NCBI GenBank assembly: GCA_900100245.1
Contig: FNEU01000006.1
Span: forward strand, 1 to 64,000
From: Lachnospiraceae bacterium G41
GTDB lineage: Bacteria > Bacillota > Clostridia > Lachnospirales > Lachnospiraceae
Length of the DNA: 64,000 bases
Direction of reading: 5' to 3'
Shown in pieces: positions 25,733 through 33,523 of this stretch. Below the pieces are notes generated by a model. The model was not told the DNA's origin and did not search any database. It was given only the letters and a program-made list of their open reading frames with translations. Positions within the stretch are counted from its first letter, which is position 1; every line of letters begins with the position of its first letter. The position numbers and the translations under genes are program-made.

Positions 25733-26851
25733 ATGGAAGAAACTTTATACAAAAATATTACCGCTAATGATTTTATGAATATTGATTTTAAAAATGTTAC
25801 GCTGGTAGATTTACGCGAGCCGGATGAAGTTCTTGTAAGCGGTATTGAAGGTGCTATAAATATACCTTTCAGCAGTTTTCCAAAGGGTATAGATGATATT
25901 CCGAAGGATAAGCCGGTATATGTGTATTGTCGCGAGGGAAATTTCAGTGAGGAGCTGGCGGATATACTTGCTGATCGAGGATATGATGTTTATAACCTTA
26001 CAGGCGGATATAAAGAGTACAGAAAATTAATTACCGGCGAGGAAATAAACGGAAAGCCGGAAGTTGTTAACAAAACAATTTCCAATTCAGAAGAAGTTTA
26101 TATTGATGCCAAAAACTTAAGATGCCCTGGCCCCATTGTAAAAGTTGCGGATACAATACGGAATCTGCCTGACGGAAGTACGGTTAAAGTTGAAGCGACT
26201 GAAGATGCTTTCTATTCGGATATTCGTGTATGGTGTGAAAGAACAGGCAATAAACTGTTATCGCTTGATGCTTCTGATGGTTTGATTACTGCAAAAATAT
26301 TAAAAGAAACCATAAAAGAAAAAGATGAAAAAAATATTGATATAGCAAACGGAATGATCTCGGGTAAGCATATCCAGCTTGGTGATGATAAAACCTTTGT
26401 TGTTTTCAGCGGAGATCTGGATAAAACTATTGCTGCATTTATCATGGCTAATGGAGCAGCCAGTCTGGGAAGAAATGTTACTATGTTCTTTACTTTCTGG
26501 GGACTGAATATTTTAAGAAAACCCAAGAAGGTTAAAGTAGCAAAGACATTTATAGAGAATATGTTTGGAATGATGATGCCAAGAGGCACAAAGAAACTCG
26601 GATTGTCACGCATGAATATGTTTGGTGCAGGATCTAAGATGATTAGAGGTATCATGAAGAGCAAAGGAATATCATCTCTTGAGGAATTAATAGAGCAGGC
26701 TAAAGATCATGGTGTAAGACTAGTTGCATGTCAGATGAGTATGGACGTCATGGGTATTCACAAAGAAGAACTTATCGACGGTGTTGAGTTAGGAGGCGTT
26801 GCAACATTTATAGGGTCAGGTGAAACATCTGACATCAGTTTGTTTATTTAA
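25733..26851 (+). CDS. rhodanese-TusA-DsrE fusion sulfurtransferase
   Basis: 372 residues with three sulfur-handling domains: rhodanese (about 10-100; active Cys in VYVYCREGN), TusA-like (about 125-195; LRCPGPIVKV with the persulfide Cys) and a DsrE/DsrF-like domain (about 205-372; VVFSGDLDKTIAAFIMANGA). The same trio occurs as the tail of some CoA-disulfide reductases. It would relay persulfide sulfur in the cytoplasm. The ATG at 25733 follows AAAGGAG at a long 11-base distance; upstream ATGs lack ribosome sites. First gene behind operator site B. Confidence 0.88.
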   Translation: MEETLYKNITANDFMNIDFKNVTLVDLREPDEVLVSGIEGAINIPFSSFPKGIDDIPKDKPVYVYCREGNFSEELADILADRGYDVYNLTGGYKEYRKLITGEEINGKPEVVNKTISNSEEVYIDAKNLRCPGPIVKVADTIRNLPDGSTVKVEATEDAFYSDIRVWCERTGNKLLSLDASDGLITAKILKETIKEKDEKNIDIANGMISGKHIQLGDDKTFVVFSGDLDKTIAAFIMANGAASLGRNVTMFFTFWGLNILRKPKKVKVAKTFIENMFGMMMPRGTKKLGLSRMNMFGAGSKMIRGIMKSKGISSLEELIEQAKDHGVRLVACQMSMDVMGIHKEELIDGVELGGVATFIGSGETSDISLFI

Positions 26852-26887
26852 ACGATGGTTGCAAATAAAGTTTGGGACGGATATGCT

Positions 26888-27664
26888 ATGTTAAATCAAT
26901 TTTCCAGAACTCAGCTATTGTTGGGTGCTGAGGCTATGGAATTGCTATCAAATAAGAAGGTTGCTGTTTTTGGTATAGGCGGAGTCGGGGGATATGTTTG
27001 TGAGGCACTTGTAAGAAGCGGAATAGGATCATTTGATCTTATAGACGATGATAAAGTCTGTCTTACTAATCTAAACCGACAGATTATCGCTACCAGAAAG
27101 ACTGTCGGCAAATATAAAGCGGAAGTCATGAGAGACAGGATGCTTGAGATTAATCCCGATGCAAAGATTGATATTTATAAGTGTTTCTTTTTGCCTGAGA
27201 ATGCAGATGATTTTCCGTTTTCCGAATATGATTATATTGTTGATGCTGTTGATACTGTGTCGGCAAAGATTGAACTTATTATGAGAGCAGAAAAAGAAGG
27301 AGTTCCTATTATAAGCGCTATGGGAGCCGGTAATAAACTTGATGCCGGAAGACTAAAGGTCGCAGATATTTATGATACAAAAGTATGTCCACTTGCTCGA
27401 GTTATGAGAAGAGAATTAAAAAAACGAAATATCAAGAAACTGAAAGTTGTATATTCCGATGAACTGCCGATTCGCCCGTTAGAAGATATGTCCATCAGCT
27501 GCAGGACAAATTGTATCTGTCCTCCGGGAGCGAAGCATAAGTGTACCGAACGAAGGGATATACCGGGAAGTACGGCATTTGTGCCGGCAGTCGCAGGTCT
27601 GCTTATTGCAGGAGAAATAATAAAGGATTTGAGGATGAATAAGTGTATAAATACAGAGAAATGA
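26888..27664 (+). CDS. tcdA: tRNA threonylcarbamoyladenosine dehydratase
   Basis: 258 residues. E1/ThiF-type fold: FGIGGVGGYVCEALVRSGIG (nucleotide loop), IDDDKVCLTNLNRQI, and the family marks VCPLARVMRREL and PGSTAFVPAVAGLLIAGEII. TcdA (YgdL) makes cyclic t6A on tRNA using ATP and, in E. coli, works with a cysteine desulfurase system. An in-frame ATG at 26855 has no ribosome site, and the family starts LNQFSRTQLLLG, so 26888 is chosen. It lies within the sulfur unit, fitting that link. Confidence 0.85.
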   Translation: MLNQFSRTQLLLGAEAMELLSNKKVAVFGIGGVGGYVCEALVRSGIGSFDLIDDDKVCLTNLNRQIIATRKTVGKYKAEVMRDRMLEINPDAKIDIYKCFFLPENADDFPFSEYDYIVDAVDTVSAKIELIMRAEKEGVPIISAMGAGNKLDAGRLKVADIYDTKVCPLARVMRRELKKRNIKKLKVVYSDELPIRPLEDMSISCRTNCICPPGAKHKCTERRDIPGSTAFVPAVAGLLIAGEIIKDLRMNKCINTEK

Positions 27665-28119
27665 CAGAATCAGACAATGAAGCAGTAGCTAAACTTGTAA
27701 GAGATAATTTAAAGCAATTCGGACTTGATCTTCCCGGAACAGTTTATTTTGATGATATGCTTGATCATCTCAGCGATTTTTATGGAAATAAAGAACGAAG
27801 ATATTTTGTAATGGAGAATGAGACCGGAAAAGTAATCGGTGGAATTGGTTTTGCAAAATTTGAACCTATGAAAGATACAGCAGAACTTCAGAAACTTTAT
27901 CTGGATAATTCCGCCAAGGGTTACAGACTGAGCTATGATATGATAGAATTCATTGAGAATAAAATGCGTGAGGCAGGATATAAGCAGTCATACCTTGAAA
28001 CGCATGATAATCTTAAGGCCGCTGTTCATATTTATGAGAAAAGCGGATATAAAGAGATAGAACGACCGAAAGAAGTTGTTCATTCAACGATGAACAGATT
28101 TTTTCTTAAGAAATTGTAG
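27643..28119 (+). CDS. GNAT family N-acetyltransferase
   Basis: 158 residues. The N-terminal YREMTESDNEAVAKLVRDNL and central VIGGIGFAKFEPMKDTAELQKLYL are typical, but the acetyl-CoA loop is unusual (DNSAKGYRLSYDMIEFIE in place of RGxGxG); the end LKAAVHIYEKSGYKEI is canonical. It begins at GTG with GAGG 9 bases upstream and overlaps tcdA by 22 bases, so it is in the same transcript. Substrate unknown. Confidence 0.8.
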   Translation: MYKYREMTESDNEAVAKLVRDNLKQFGLDLPGTVYFDDMLDHLSDFYGNKERRYFVMENETGKVIGGIGFAKFEPMKDTAELQKLYLDNSAKGYRLSYDMIEFIENKMREAGYKQSYLETHDNLKAAVHIYEKSGYKEIERPKEVVHSTMNRFFLKKL

Positions 28120-28141
28120 AAAAATTAAAGAGGATATTAAA

Positions 28142-28738
28142 ATGATTACAAGAGATGAAGCTTTTACATTATTAAAAAAATATAATAAAGATCCGTTTCA
28201 TATTCAGCATGCTTTGACTGTGGAAGCGGTTATGAAGTGGTATGCGAATGAACTCGGATATTCCGATGAATCCGAATACTGGGGCATCGTGGGCCTTTTG
28301 CATGATATCGATTTTGAAATTTATCCCGAGGAGCACTGCCTTAAGGCACCGGAACTTCTAAAAGAAGGCAGTGTAAGCGATGATATCATCCACGCTGTAT
28401 GTTCTCACGGATACGGAATAACTGTCGGATGCGGTGTGACTATAGATGTAGAGCCTGTTCACGAGATGGAGAAAGTTCTTTTTGCTGCAGATGAGCTTAC
28501 AGGCCTTATCTGGGCCGCTGCGCTTATGAGACCTTCAAAGAGCACCAAGGATATGGAACTAAAGTCTCTGAAAAAGAAATACAAGAGCAAAGGTTTTGCA
28601 GCAGGATGCTCAAGGGAAGTTATCGAACGCGGAGCTGATCAGCTTGGATGGGAACTTGATAAACTTCTTGAAATGACTTTACAGGCCATGGCTGTAAATG
28701 AGGATACCATTAACGCCGAAATGGAGGCAGAGCAGTAG
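28142..28738 (+). CDS. HD domain protein
   Basis: 198 residues. HD-type metal motif: HIQHALTVEAVMKWYA, then GIVGLLHDIDFEIYPEEH, then CSHGYG and the late Asp in FAADELTGLIWAAA. It is predicted to hydrolyse phosphate esters; the exact substrate is unknown. Codon use from about 28290 onward is more C/G-rich than in the previous genes. Follows the acetyltransferase by 22 bases and precedes a Cys-rich small protein. Confidence 0.85.
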   Translation: MITRDEAFTLLKKYNKDPFHIQHALTVEAVMKWYANELGYSDESEYWGIVGLLHDIDFEIYPEEHCLKAPELLKEGSVSDDIIHAVCSHGYGITVGCGVTIDVEPVHEMEKVLFAADELTGLIWAAALMRPSKSTKDMELKSLKKKYKSKGFAAGCSREVIERGADQLGWELDKLLEMTLQAMAVNEDTINAEMEAEQ

Positions 28739-28749
28739 GGAGGAACTAT

Positions 28750-28977
28750 ATGGAGATTAAATCCATTCTTATTAAGGACACTACTAAAGAAGAACGCGAG
28801 CAGATTATTAGGGAATCCATGGACTGTGGCGGAGGATGCGAAAACTGTTCTTCGTGCTGGCTTGGAGGCGGTTCTCCTTGGGATATTTATCAGGATTATA
28901 TTGACGGAAAAAAAGAAATAAAAGAAATCAATATGGAATATAATGAAAAGTATCGTCAGGGAAGACAAATAAAATAA
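28750..28977 (+). CDS. small cysteine-rich protein
   Basis: 75 residues with a dense Cys/Gly cluster (MDCGGGCENCSSCWLGGGSP, about residues 24-43), otherwise charged and helical. Four Cys in a CGGGCxxCxxC pattern could bind zinc or an iron-sulfur cluster. No named function can be given. GGAGG lies before the ATG, and the gene follows the HD protein by 11 bases. Confidence 0.7.
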   Translation: MEIKSILIKDTTKEEREQIIRESMDCGGGCENCSSCWLGGGSPWDIYQDYIDGKKEIKEINMEYNEKYRQGRQIK

Positions 28978-29003
28978 GTATTATTTTTAAAAAAATTTGT
29001 TCT

Positions 29004-29022
29004 ACCTATTGACATAGTAGGT
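29004..29022. promoter_or_regulatory. ACCTA-N9-TAGGT operator (site C)
   Basis: ACCTATTGACATAGTAGGT, identical to site B over 19 bases and continuing with the same AAAT. It encloses the -35 box of the encapsulin/cysteine operon promoter. Confidence 0.75.
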
Positions 29023-29037
29023 AAATGGCGATAATAT
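29009..29037 (+). promoter_or_regulatory. promoter of the encapsulin-cysteine operon
   Basis: TTGACA (29009-29014), a 17-base spacer and TAATAT (29032-29037). Start near 29044, leaving a leader of about 335 bases before the first gene. Confidence 0.8.
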
Positions 29038-29137
29038 AAAAAAGCAATATATGAGAAATTGGAGTTTAGGCAGAAATGTTAAACATAATCTTTAAACAAA
29101 TGAATATGTTTTACTGTTGGCGAATGTTTATATCCCG

Positions 29138-29253
29138 GGCTATATTCTTAGATTGGGGTGTTTTGTCGTCTGCGCGCCTGCCCCGATAGTTTGTACAAGA
29201 AAAGTATGAATGTGAGAATATAGCCGGAAGCTTGAAAGCCTCCGGTTTTTTTA
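29138..29253 (+). ncRNA. structured leader RNA: three-way junction followed by a terminator
   Basis: Helix P1: GGCTATATTCT (29138-29148) with AGAATATAGCC (29215-29225), 11 perfect pairs. P2: ATTGGGG (29152-29158) with CCCCGAT (29181-29187). P3: TTTGTAC (29190-29196) with GTATGAA (29204-29210), two wobbles. A terminator hairpin (29224-29245) plus T tract follows and shares two bases with P1. The shape suggests a riboswitch, attenuator or small RNA. It does not show the conserved bases I know for T-box, S-box, TPP or purine classes. Confidence 0.6.
29224..29252 (+). terminator. leader terminator before the tRNA-like element
   Basis: CCGGAAGC (29224-29231) pairs with GCCTCCGG (29238-29245), one mismatch, then seven T. 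It lies inside the leader of the cysteine operon, so it must be read through for expression. Confidence 0.75.
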
Positions 29254-29280
29254 TGCACAAAAGTGCAAGTAATCATAAAA

Positions 29281-29350
29281 GACGTCGTGGCCGCAGGAAT
29301 GGCATAGGCTTGCAGAGCTGAAGTTGGCGGTTCGAGTCCGCCCGGGGTCG
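29281..29350 (+). tRNA. tRNA-Cys(GCA)-like sequence, atypical, in the operon leader
   Basis: A cloverleaf can be drawn. Acceptor 29281-29287/29343-29349 (one G-G mismatch, one wobble); D arm 29290-29293/29300-29303 with a 6-base loop; anticodon stem 29305-29309/29317-29321 (one mismatch); loop TTGCAGA with anticodon GCA at 29312-29314; a 4-base variable loop; perfect T arm GGCGG-TTCGAGT-CCGCC. CCA is not encoded, and the discriminator is G where tRNA-Cys normally has U. It may be a divergent tRNA, a pseudogene or a regulatory tRNA mimic. It lies 31 bases before a cysteine/methionine gene. Confidence 0.6.
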
Positions 29351-29380
29351 TTTAAACTAACATCCGAAGGAGGAGTTAAC

Positions 29381-30610
29381 ATGCAATTTAATACACAGTT
29401 GTTACATGGAAAATCTATAGCGAAGAACCCCTCCAGAGAGATGCTTCCGCCGATTTCACAGGTTACGGCATATCAGTATGAGAGCATGGAGGAACTTGAA
29501 AAAGTCTTTCAGCACAAAAGTATGGGATATGCATACACGAGAATCGGCAATCCTACATTAACATCTTTTGAACAAAGAATAAGTGAGCTTGAAGGTGGAA
29601 GCGGCGCGGTCTGTTGCTCAAGCGGAATGGCTGCGATAAGCGCTGCAATTCTTGCAGTCTGTGAAAGCGGAGATGAGATTATCGCACGAAGCGGTCTTTA
29701 CGGCGGAACCATCGATCTTTTACACGATCTAGAAAAACTCGGAATCCATACGGTTTTTACCAAGGAAATGACCGGGGAAGCGCTAAAGCCTCTTATTAAT
29801 GAAAAGACAAAACTTATTTTTGCGGAGTTTATCTCCAATCCTGCACTCCAGGTACTGGATATTCCGTCGGTGTCAAAGATAGCACATGAAAACGGCATAC
29901 CGCTTTTCGTGGATTCCACAACGACAACGCCTTTTATAGCCAAGCCGTTATCACTTGGTGCGGATGTGGTGATTCACTCAACGTCTAAGTACTTAAACGG
30001 CGGAGGAAATTCCATAGGCGGAGTGATAGTGGACGGCGGAAAATTCGCATGGAATACAGACAAACACAAAGCTCTTTCGGAGTTTAAGAAATATGGAAAA
30101 GCAGCTTTTATCGTAAGACTTCGTACAGATATCTGGGAAAACCTCGGAGGCTGTATGGCGCCCGTGAATGCGTTTCTTACCTGCATAGGACTTGATACTT
30201 TGGGACTTCGCATGGAAAGAATCTGCGACAACGCGGATAAGCTTGCACGGGCATTAAATCAGTTAAAAGGAATAGAAGTCAGTTACCTGACATTGGACAA
30301 TCATCCCTATCACGATTATGTGGACAGGGAATTAAACGGATACGGAGGAGGAATCCTTACATTCAGAGCAGGCTCGAAGGAAAGGGCTTTTAAAATAATC
30401 AACTCATTAAAATATGTGATGATTGCAAGCAATATCGGTGATATCAGAACGCTTGTGATACACCCGGCATCCACACTTTATATAAGGACGGAAAAGGAAG
30501 AAAGGGAAGCGGCCGGTGTATACGAGGATACGATCAGAGTCAGTGTGGGAATAGAGAATATCGAGGATTTAACGGAAGATTTTATAAAGGCGGTTTCGGA
30601 AAGTGAGTGA
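29381..30610 (+). CDS. PLP-dependent Cys/Met metabolism enzyme, O-acetylhomoserine/O-acetylserine sulfhydrylase-like
   Basis: 409 residues. Cys/Met-metabolism PLP fold: YTRIGNPT (substrate loop), SSGMAAISAAIL, FVDSTTTTPFIAKPLSLGADVVIHSTSKYLNGGGNSIGG with the PLP lysine in TSKYL. It probably adds sulfur to O-acetylhomoserine or O-acetylserine. Neighbouring ubiquitin-like carriers and JAMM peptidases recall the thiocarboxylate-dependent MetY pathway of Wolinella. The ATG at 29381 has AAGGAGG; a frame open to 29324 runs into the tRNA-like element and is rejected. First gene of a roughly 9 kb operon. Confidence 0.85.
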   Translation: MQFNTQLLHGKSIAKNPSREMLPPISQVTAYQYESMEELEKVFQHKSMGYAYTRIGNPTLTSFEQRISELEGGSGAVCCSSGMAAISAAILAVCESGDEIIARSGLYGGTIDLLHDLEKLGIHTVFTKEMTGEALKPLINEKTKLIFAEFISNPALQVLDIPSVSKIAHENGIPLFVDSTTTTPFIAKPLSLGADVVIHSTSKYLNGGGNSIGGVIVDGGKFAWNTDKHKALSEFKKYGKAAFIVRLRTDIWENLGGCMAPVNAFLTCIGLDTLGLRMERICDNADKLARALNQLKGIEVSYLTLDNHPYHDYVDRELNGYGGGILTFRAGSKERAFKIINSLKYVMIASNIGDIRTLVIHPASTLYIRTEKEEREAAGVYEDTIRVSVGIENIEDLTEDFIKAVSESE

Positions 30611-31007
30611 AGTCATATTAAGCAGGGAAATATTAAGGGAATTGGAAGAAATAGGTAAAAGAGCATATCCCGACGAAGGCTGCGCTATTTTGCTGGGAGA
30701 TACCCAAAATCCCGGAATAAAGCAGGTTAAAGAACTGAAGAATACCGCAGATAAAGAATTGTCTAAGTCTTTTTTTCAGGTAAATCCCATTGAAATACTG
30801 GATATTGAAAAAGAGAAAAATGCAATAATAACAGGCTTTTTCCACACACATCCGGATCAAAGAGCGGTTCTTTCAAAGGAAGACGAAGACTATATGATTC
30901 CGGGAATTATATATGTGGTCATGTCGATTGTGAAAGGCTCGTTTGCAGACATAAGAGCATATGTCAAAGAACCCGACTGCGGGGGAATCAGAGAATTCGA
31001 TATTTAA
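30603..31007 (+). CDS. JAMM/MPN metallopeptidase 1
   Basis: 134 residues. The zinc-site motif HTHPDQRAVLSKED (HxHPx6SxxD) and upstream Glu in YPDEGCAILLG are intact, so it is a catalytically competent JAMM domain like those in CysO/Mec systems, which cut after a Gly-Gly of ubiquitin-like sulfur carriers. It overlaps the upstream PLP gene by 8 bases (GTG start) and precedes a fusion protein with an internal Gly-Gly, its likely substrate. Confidence 0.85.
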   Translation: MSEVILSREILRELEEIGKRAYPDEGCAILLGDTQNPGIKQVKELKNTADKELSKSFFQVNPIEILDIEKEKNAIITGFFHTHPDQRAVLSKEDEDYMIPGIIYVVMSIVKGSFADIRAYVKEPDCGGIREFDI

Positions 31008-31049
31008 AATAAATTCAGTCTAAAAATGACGGATGAGGGAGAAGGGAAA

Positions 31050-32507
31050 ATGAAAGTATATATCTCAGCCACATTAAGAAATTTTTTCGGGAGAAATCCG
31101 GTGATCGAGATATCCGAAAACAACATAAAAGAAATACTTGATAAGCTGACGGACGAATATCCCGAGGCTGAGAAAATTCTTTTTGACGAAGAGGGGAATT
31201 TAAGAAAATTCGTTCAGATATATGTGGGAGACGAGAACAAAACTCAAAAGGAATTCTGGAGCGATGAAATAAAAGATAATTCCGAAGTGCTGTTACTTCC
31301 CGCGGTTGCAGGCGGAGCACCAAGGGAAAGCATCATTTCCGATGACAGAAGAAAAGCGGTTTTCTTTGATGATTCGGAGGTGGAAAGATTCGGAAGACAT
31401 CTTCTTTTAAAAGATATCGGTGTAAAGGGGCAAAAGAGAATAAAGGCTGCGAGAGTCGCAGTCATCGGAGCGGGAGCGCTTGGCTCACCCGTTATTCAGT
31501 ATCTGGCGGCAGCAGGTGTTGGAACAATCAAAGTAATAGACTTCGATGAAGTTAAATTAGAAAATCTTCAGAGTCAGGTGATTCACACAAGCAGGGATTT
31601 AAACAGACCCAAAGTTGCAACTGCGAAGGATAAAGTCAGAAACATTAACAGAAATATTGATTTTGAAGCGGCGAATGTAAAGCTTGAAGCGGATAACATA
31701 GTATCCGAAATAGACGGATATGACCTGGTAATAGACTGTTCGGACAATTTCAAAGCAAGATATTTGATAAATGATGCCTGCGTGCTATGCAAGATTCCTC
31801 TTGTATTCGGCGCAATCTATCAGTTCGAAGGACAGGTTGGAATATTCAATTTAGACGGCGGACCGTGTTATCGGTGTCAGTTTCCCGCACCTCCCGAACC
31901 GGGACTCGTTCCCACATGTGCCGAAGGCGGTGCAATAAGCCCTCTGCCCGGAATCATCGGAAGTATCCAGGCAAACGAAGCGCTGAAACTTATTATCGGA
32001 ATCGGCGAGCATTTAGACGGCAAACTTTTAACCATCGACAGTTTGTATCTTACATCGAAGATTTTAAAGATTAAAAAGAATCATTCATGTCCGATTTGTT
32101 CTGCGGGCGCAGGTATTACCGGAGTCGAAGACTTTGACTATGAGGAGTTTTGCGGACTCAAGGAAGAAGAGCAGGAAATACCGATTGAAGGATACACACC
32201 CGAAGAACTCGCGGCAAAAATCGAAAGCGGAGAACCGATTACTATCGTGGATGTCAGAGAGCCGCACGAGAGAGCAATACTTCGTTTCCCGAATGCTATT
32301 GTCATTCCCATCGGACAGCTTGCAAGAAGAAAGAACGAACTCAATCCCGAACAGGATACGGTCTTTATCTGCAAGGAAGGAAAGAGAAGTATTCTGGCAA
32401 TCAATACACTTCGCGAAGCAGGTTATGCAGGTCCTTTGTACAACTTAAAGGGCGGTGTGGATGCAATGAAAGATATTGTATTCTCGCATGAAGGAGCATG
32501 GCTGTAA
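31050..32507 (+). CDS. ubiquitin-like/E1-like/rhodanese fusion sulfur-carrier protein
   Basis: 485 residues: a MoaD/ThiS/CysO-like domain (1-89) ending LLLPAVAGG, then an E1/MoeB-like adenylyltransferase (about 100-365; VIGAGALGSPVIQYLAAAGVG, Zn Cys pairs CYRC and CPIC), then rhodanese (about 385-485; active Cys in VFICKEGKRS). Carrier, activator and sulfur donor are in one chain. The Gly-Gly at residues 88-89 is internal, so cleavage by the adjacent JAMM peptidase may be needed to free it for thiocarboxylation (inference). The ATG at 31050 fits GGAGAAGGG; ATG 31026 is the less likely start. Confidence 0.85.
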   Translation: MKVYISATLRNFFGRNPVIEISENNIKEILDKLTDEYPEAEKILFDEEGNLRKFVQIYVGDENKTQKEFWSDEIKDNSEVLLLPAVAGGAPRESIISDDRRKAVFFDDSEVERFGRHLLLKDIGVKGQKRIKAARVAVIGAGALGSPVIQYLAAAGVGTIKVIDFDEVKLENLQSQVIHTSRDLNRPKVATAKDKVRNINRNIDFEAANVKLEADNIVSEIDGYDLVIDCSDNFKARYLINDACVLCKIPLVFGAIYQFEGQVGIFNLDGGPCYRCQFPAPPEPGLVPTCAEGGAISPLPGIIGSIQANEALKLIIGIGEHLDGKLLTIDSLYLTSKILKIKKNHSCPICSAGAGITGVEDFDYEEFCGLKEEEQEIPIEGYTPEELAAKIESGEPITIVDVREPHERAILRFPNAIVIPIGQLARRKNELNPEQDTVFICKEGKRSILAINTLREAGYAGPLYNLKGGVDAMKDIVFSHEGAWL

Positions 32508-32566
32508 GAGTTAACAATGCCAAAAGGCTGTTAAATATTTTAACTAAATTTTGAGGAGGAAGAAAA

Positions 32567-33523
32567 ATGGCTAACGAAAAAGCTAATGCGGATTCTATAG
32601 TCGCTTTGGGAGCAAAGGCGGCATATAATCTAGCGAATGTCACCAAGACAAAACCCCAGTACGGAGCATTGACTCCCAAGTGGCTCACCAAGTTCCTTGA
32701 ATTCAAGGGTCTTGAAACAGGTATCTACAGAGTCAATAAAGTTGTAGAAGGAGAGACACCTCTGGATGTTCTCTGCTCACAGACCAAAAAATCGGACATT
32801 ATTCCCGAAGGTTATGTTGAATATGAGACAGAACCCAGAGAGTATCGTCTTAATTCGATTTCAACAATTATCAATGTAAACACCGCAATCGAAGATGTTT
32901 ACAGTGCACCTTACGATCAGGTTCAGGAGCAGCTGGGACTTGCAATCGAATCGCTTCGTGAGAGACAGGAAAGCCAGTTAATCAACAATGATGATTACGG
33001 TCTTCTTAAAAACATCGTTGATTCTCAGAGAATTCAGACGAGAAACGGTGCACCCACACCGGATGATATGGATGAACTTATTACCAAGGTATGGAAAGAG
33101 CCTTCTTTCTTCCTTGCTCATCCGCGTGCAATCGCTGCTTTTGAGAGAGAATGCACCAAGAGAGGTGTTCCGCCTGTAACCGTTAATATCGCAGGAGGCA
33201 ATTTCCTTACATGGAGAGGGATTCCCATCATTCCTACAGACAAGCTTCTTGTAGACGGACTTAAAAATCCCAAGTCACAGAACGGTAAGACAAACATTCT
33301 TCTTATTCGTACAGGCGAAGCCAAGAGAGGTGTTGTAGGTCTCTTCCAGGCAGGACTTAAGAACGAGCATTCCAGAGGTTTGTCAGTTCGTTTCAGAGGA
33401 ATTGATAACAAGGGAGTCGCATCTTATCTTTTATCTTTATACTGCTCAGCTGCTATTCTTGCAGACGATGCTATCGCGGTACTTGAAGATGTAGAGGTGG
33501 GTGAATACTATGACTACGATTAA
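32567..33523 (+). CDS. family 2A encapsulin shell protein (SrpI-like)
   Basis: 318 residues, close to SrpI of cyanobacteria. The N-terminal arm (AAYNLANVTKTKPQYGALTPKWL), extended-loop motif (SDIIPEGYVEYETEPREYRLNSISTIINVNTAIEDVYSAPYDQVQEQL) and C-terminal half (FLAHPRAIAAFERECTKRGVPP, TWRGIPIIPTDKL) match HK97-fold encapsulins of family 2A. Many copies would form a protein capsid around a cysteine desulfurase. The next gene, overlapping by 14 bases, is such an enzyme with a long disordered N-terminus. Strong GAGGAGG site, implying high output. Confidence 0.88.
   Translation: MANEKANADSIVALGAKAAYNLANVTKTKPQYGALTPKWLTKFLEFKGLETGIYRVNKVVEGETPLDVLCSQTKKSDIIPEGYVEYETEPREYRLNSISTIINVNTAIEDVYSAPYDQVQEQLGLAIESLRERQESQLINNDDYGLLKNIVDSQRIQTRNGAPTPDDMDELITKVWKEPSFFLAHPRAIAAFERECTKRGVPPVTVNIAGGNFLTWRGIPIIPTDKLLVDGLKNPKSQNGKTNILLIRTGEAKRGVVGLFQAGLKNEHSRGLSVRFRGIDNKGVASYLLSLYCSAAILADDAIAVLEDVEVGEYYDYD

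Noticed and set aside
29040-29350. T-box riboswitch for cysteine in front of the sulfhydrylase gene
   Set aside because: The conserved T-box bases (GGGTGGNACCGCG type) before the terminator and a Stem I with specifier loop are not visible; the tRNA feature is in the leader itself.
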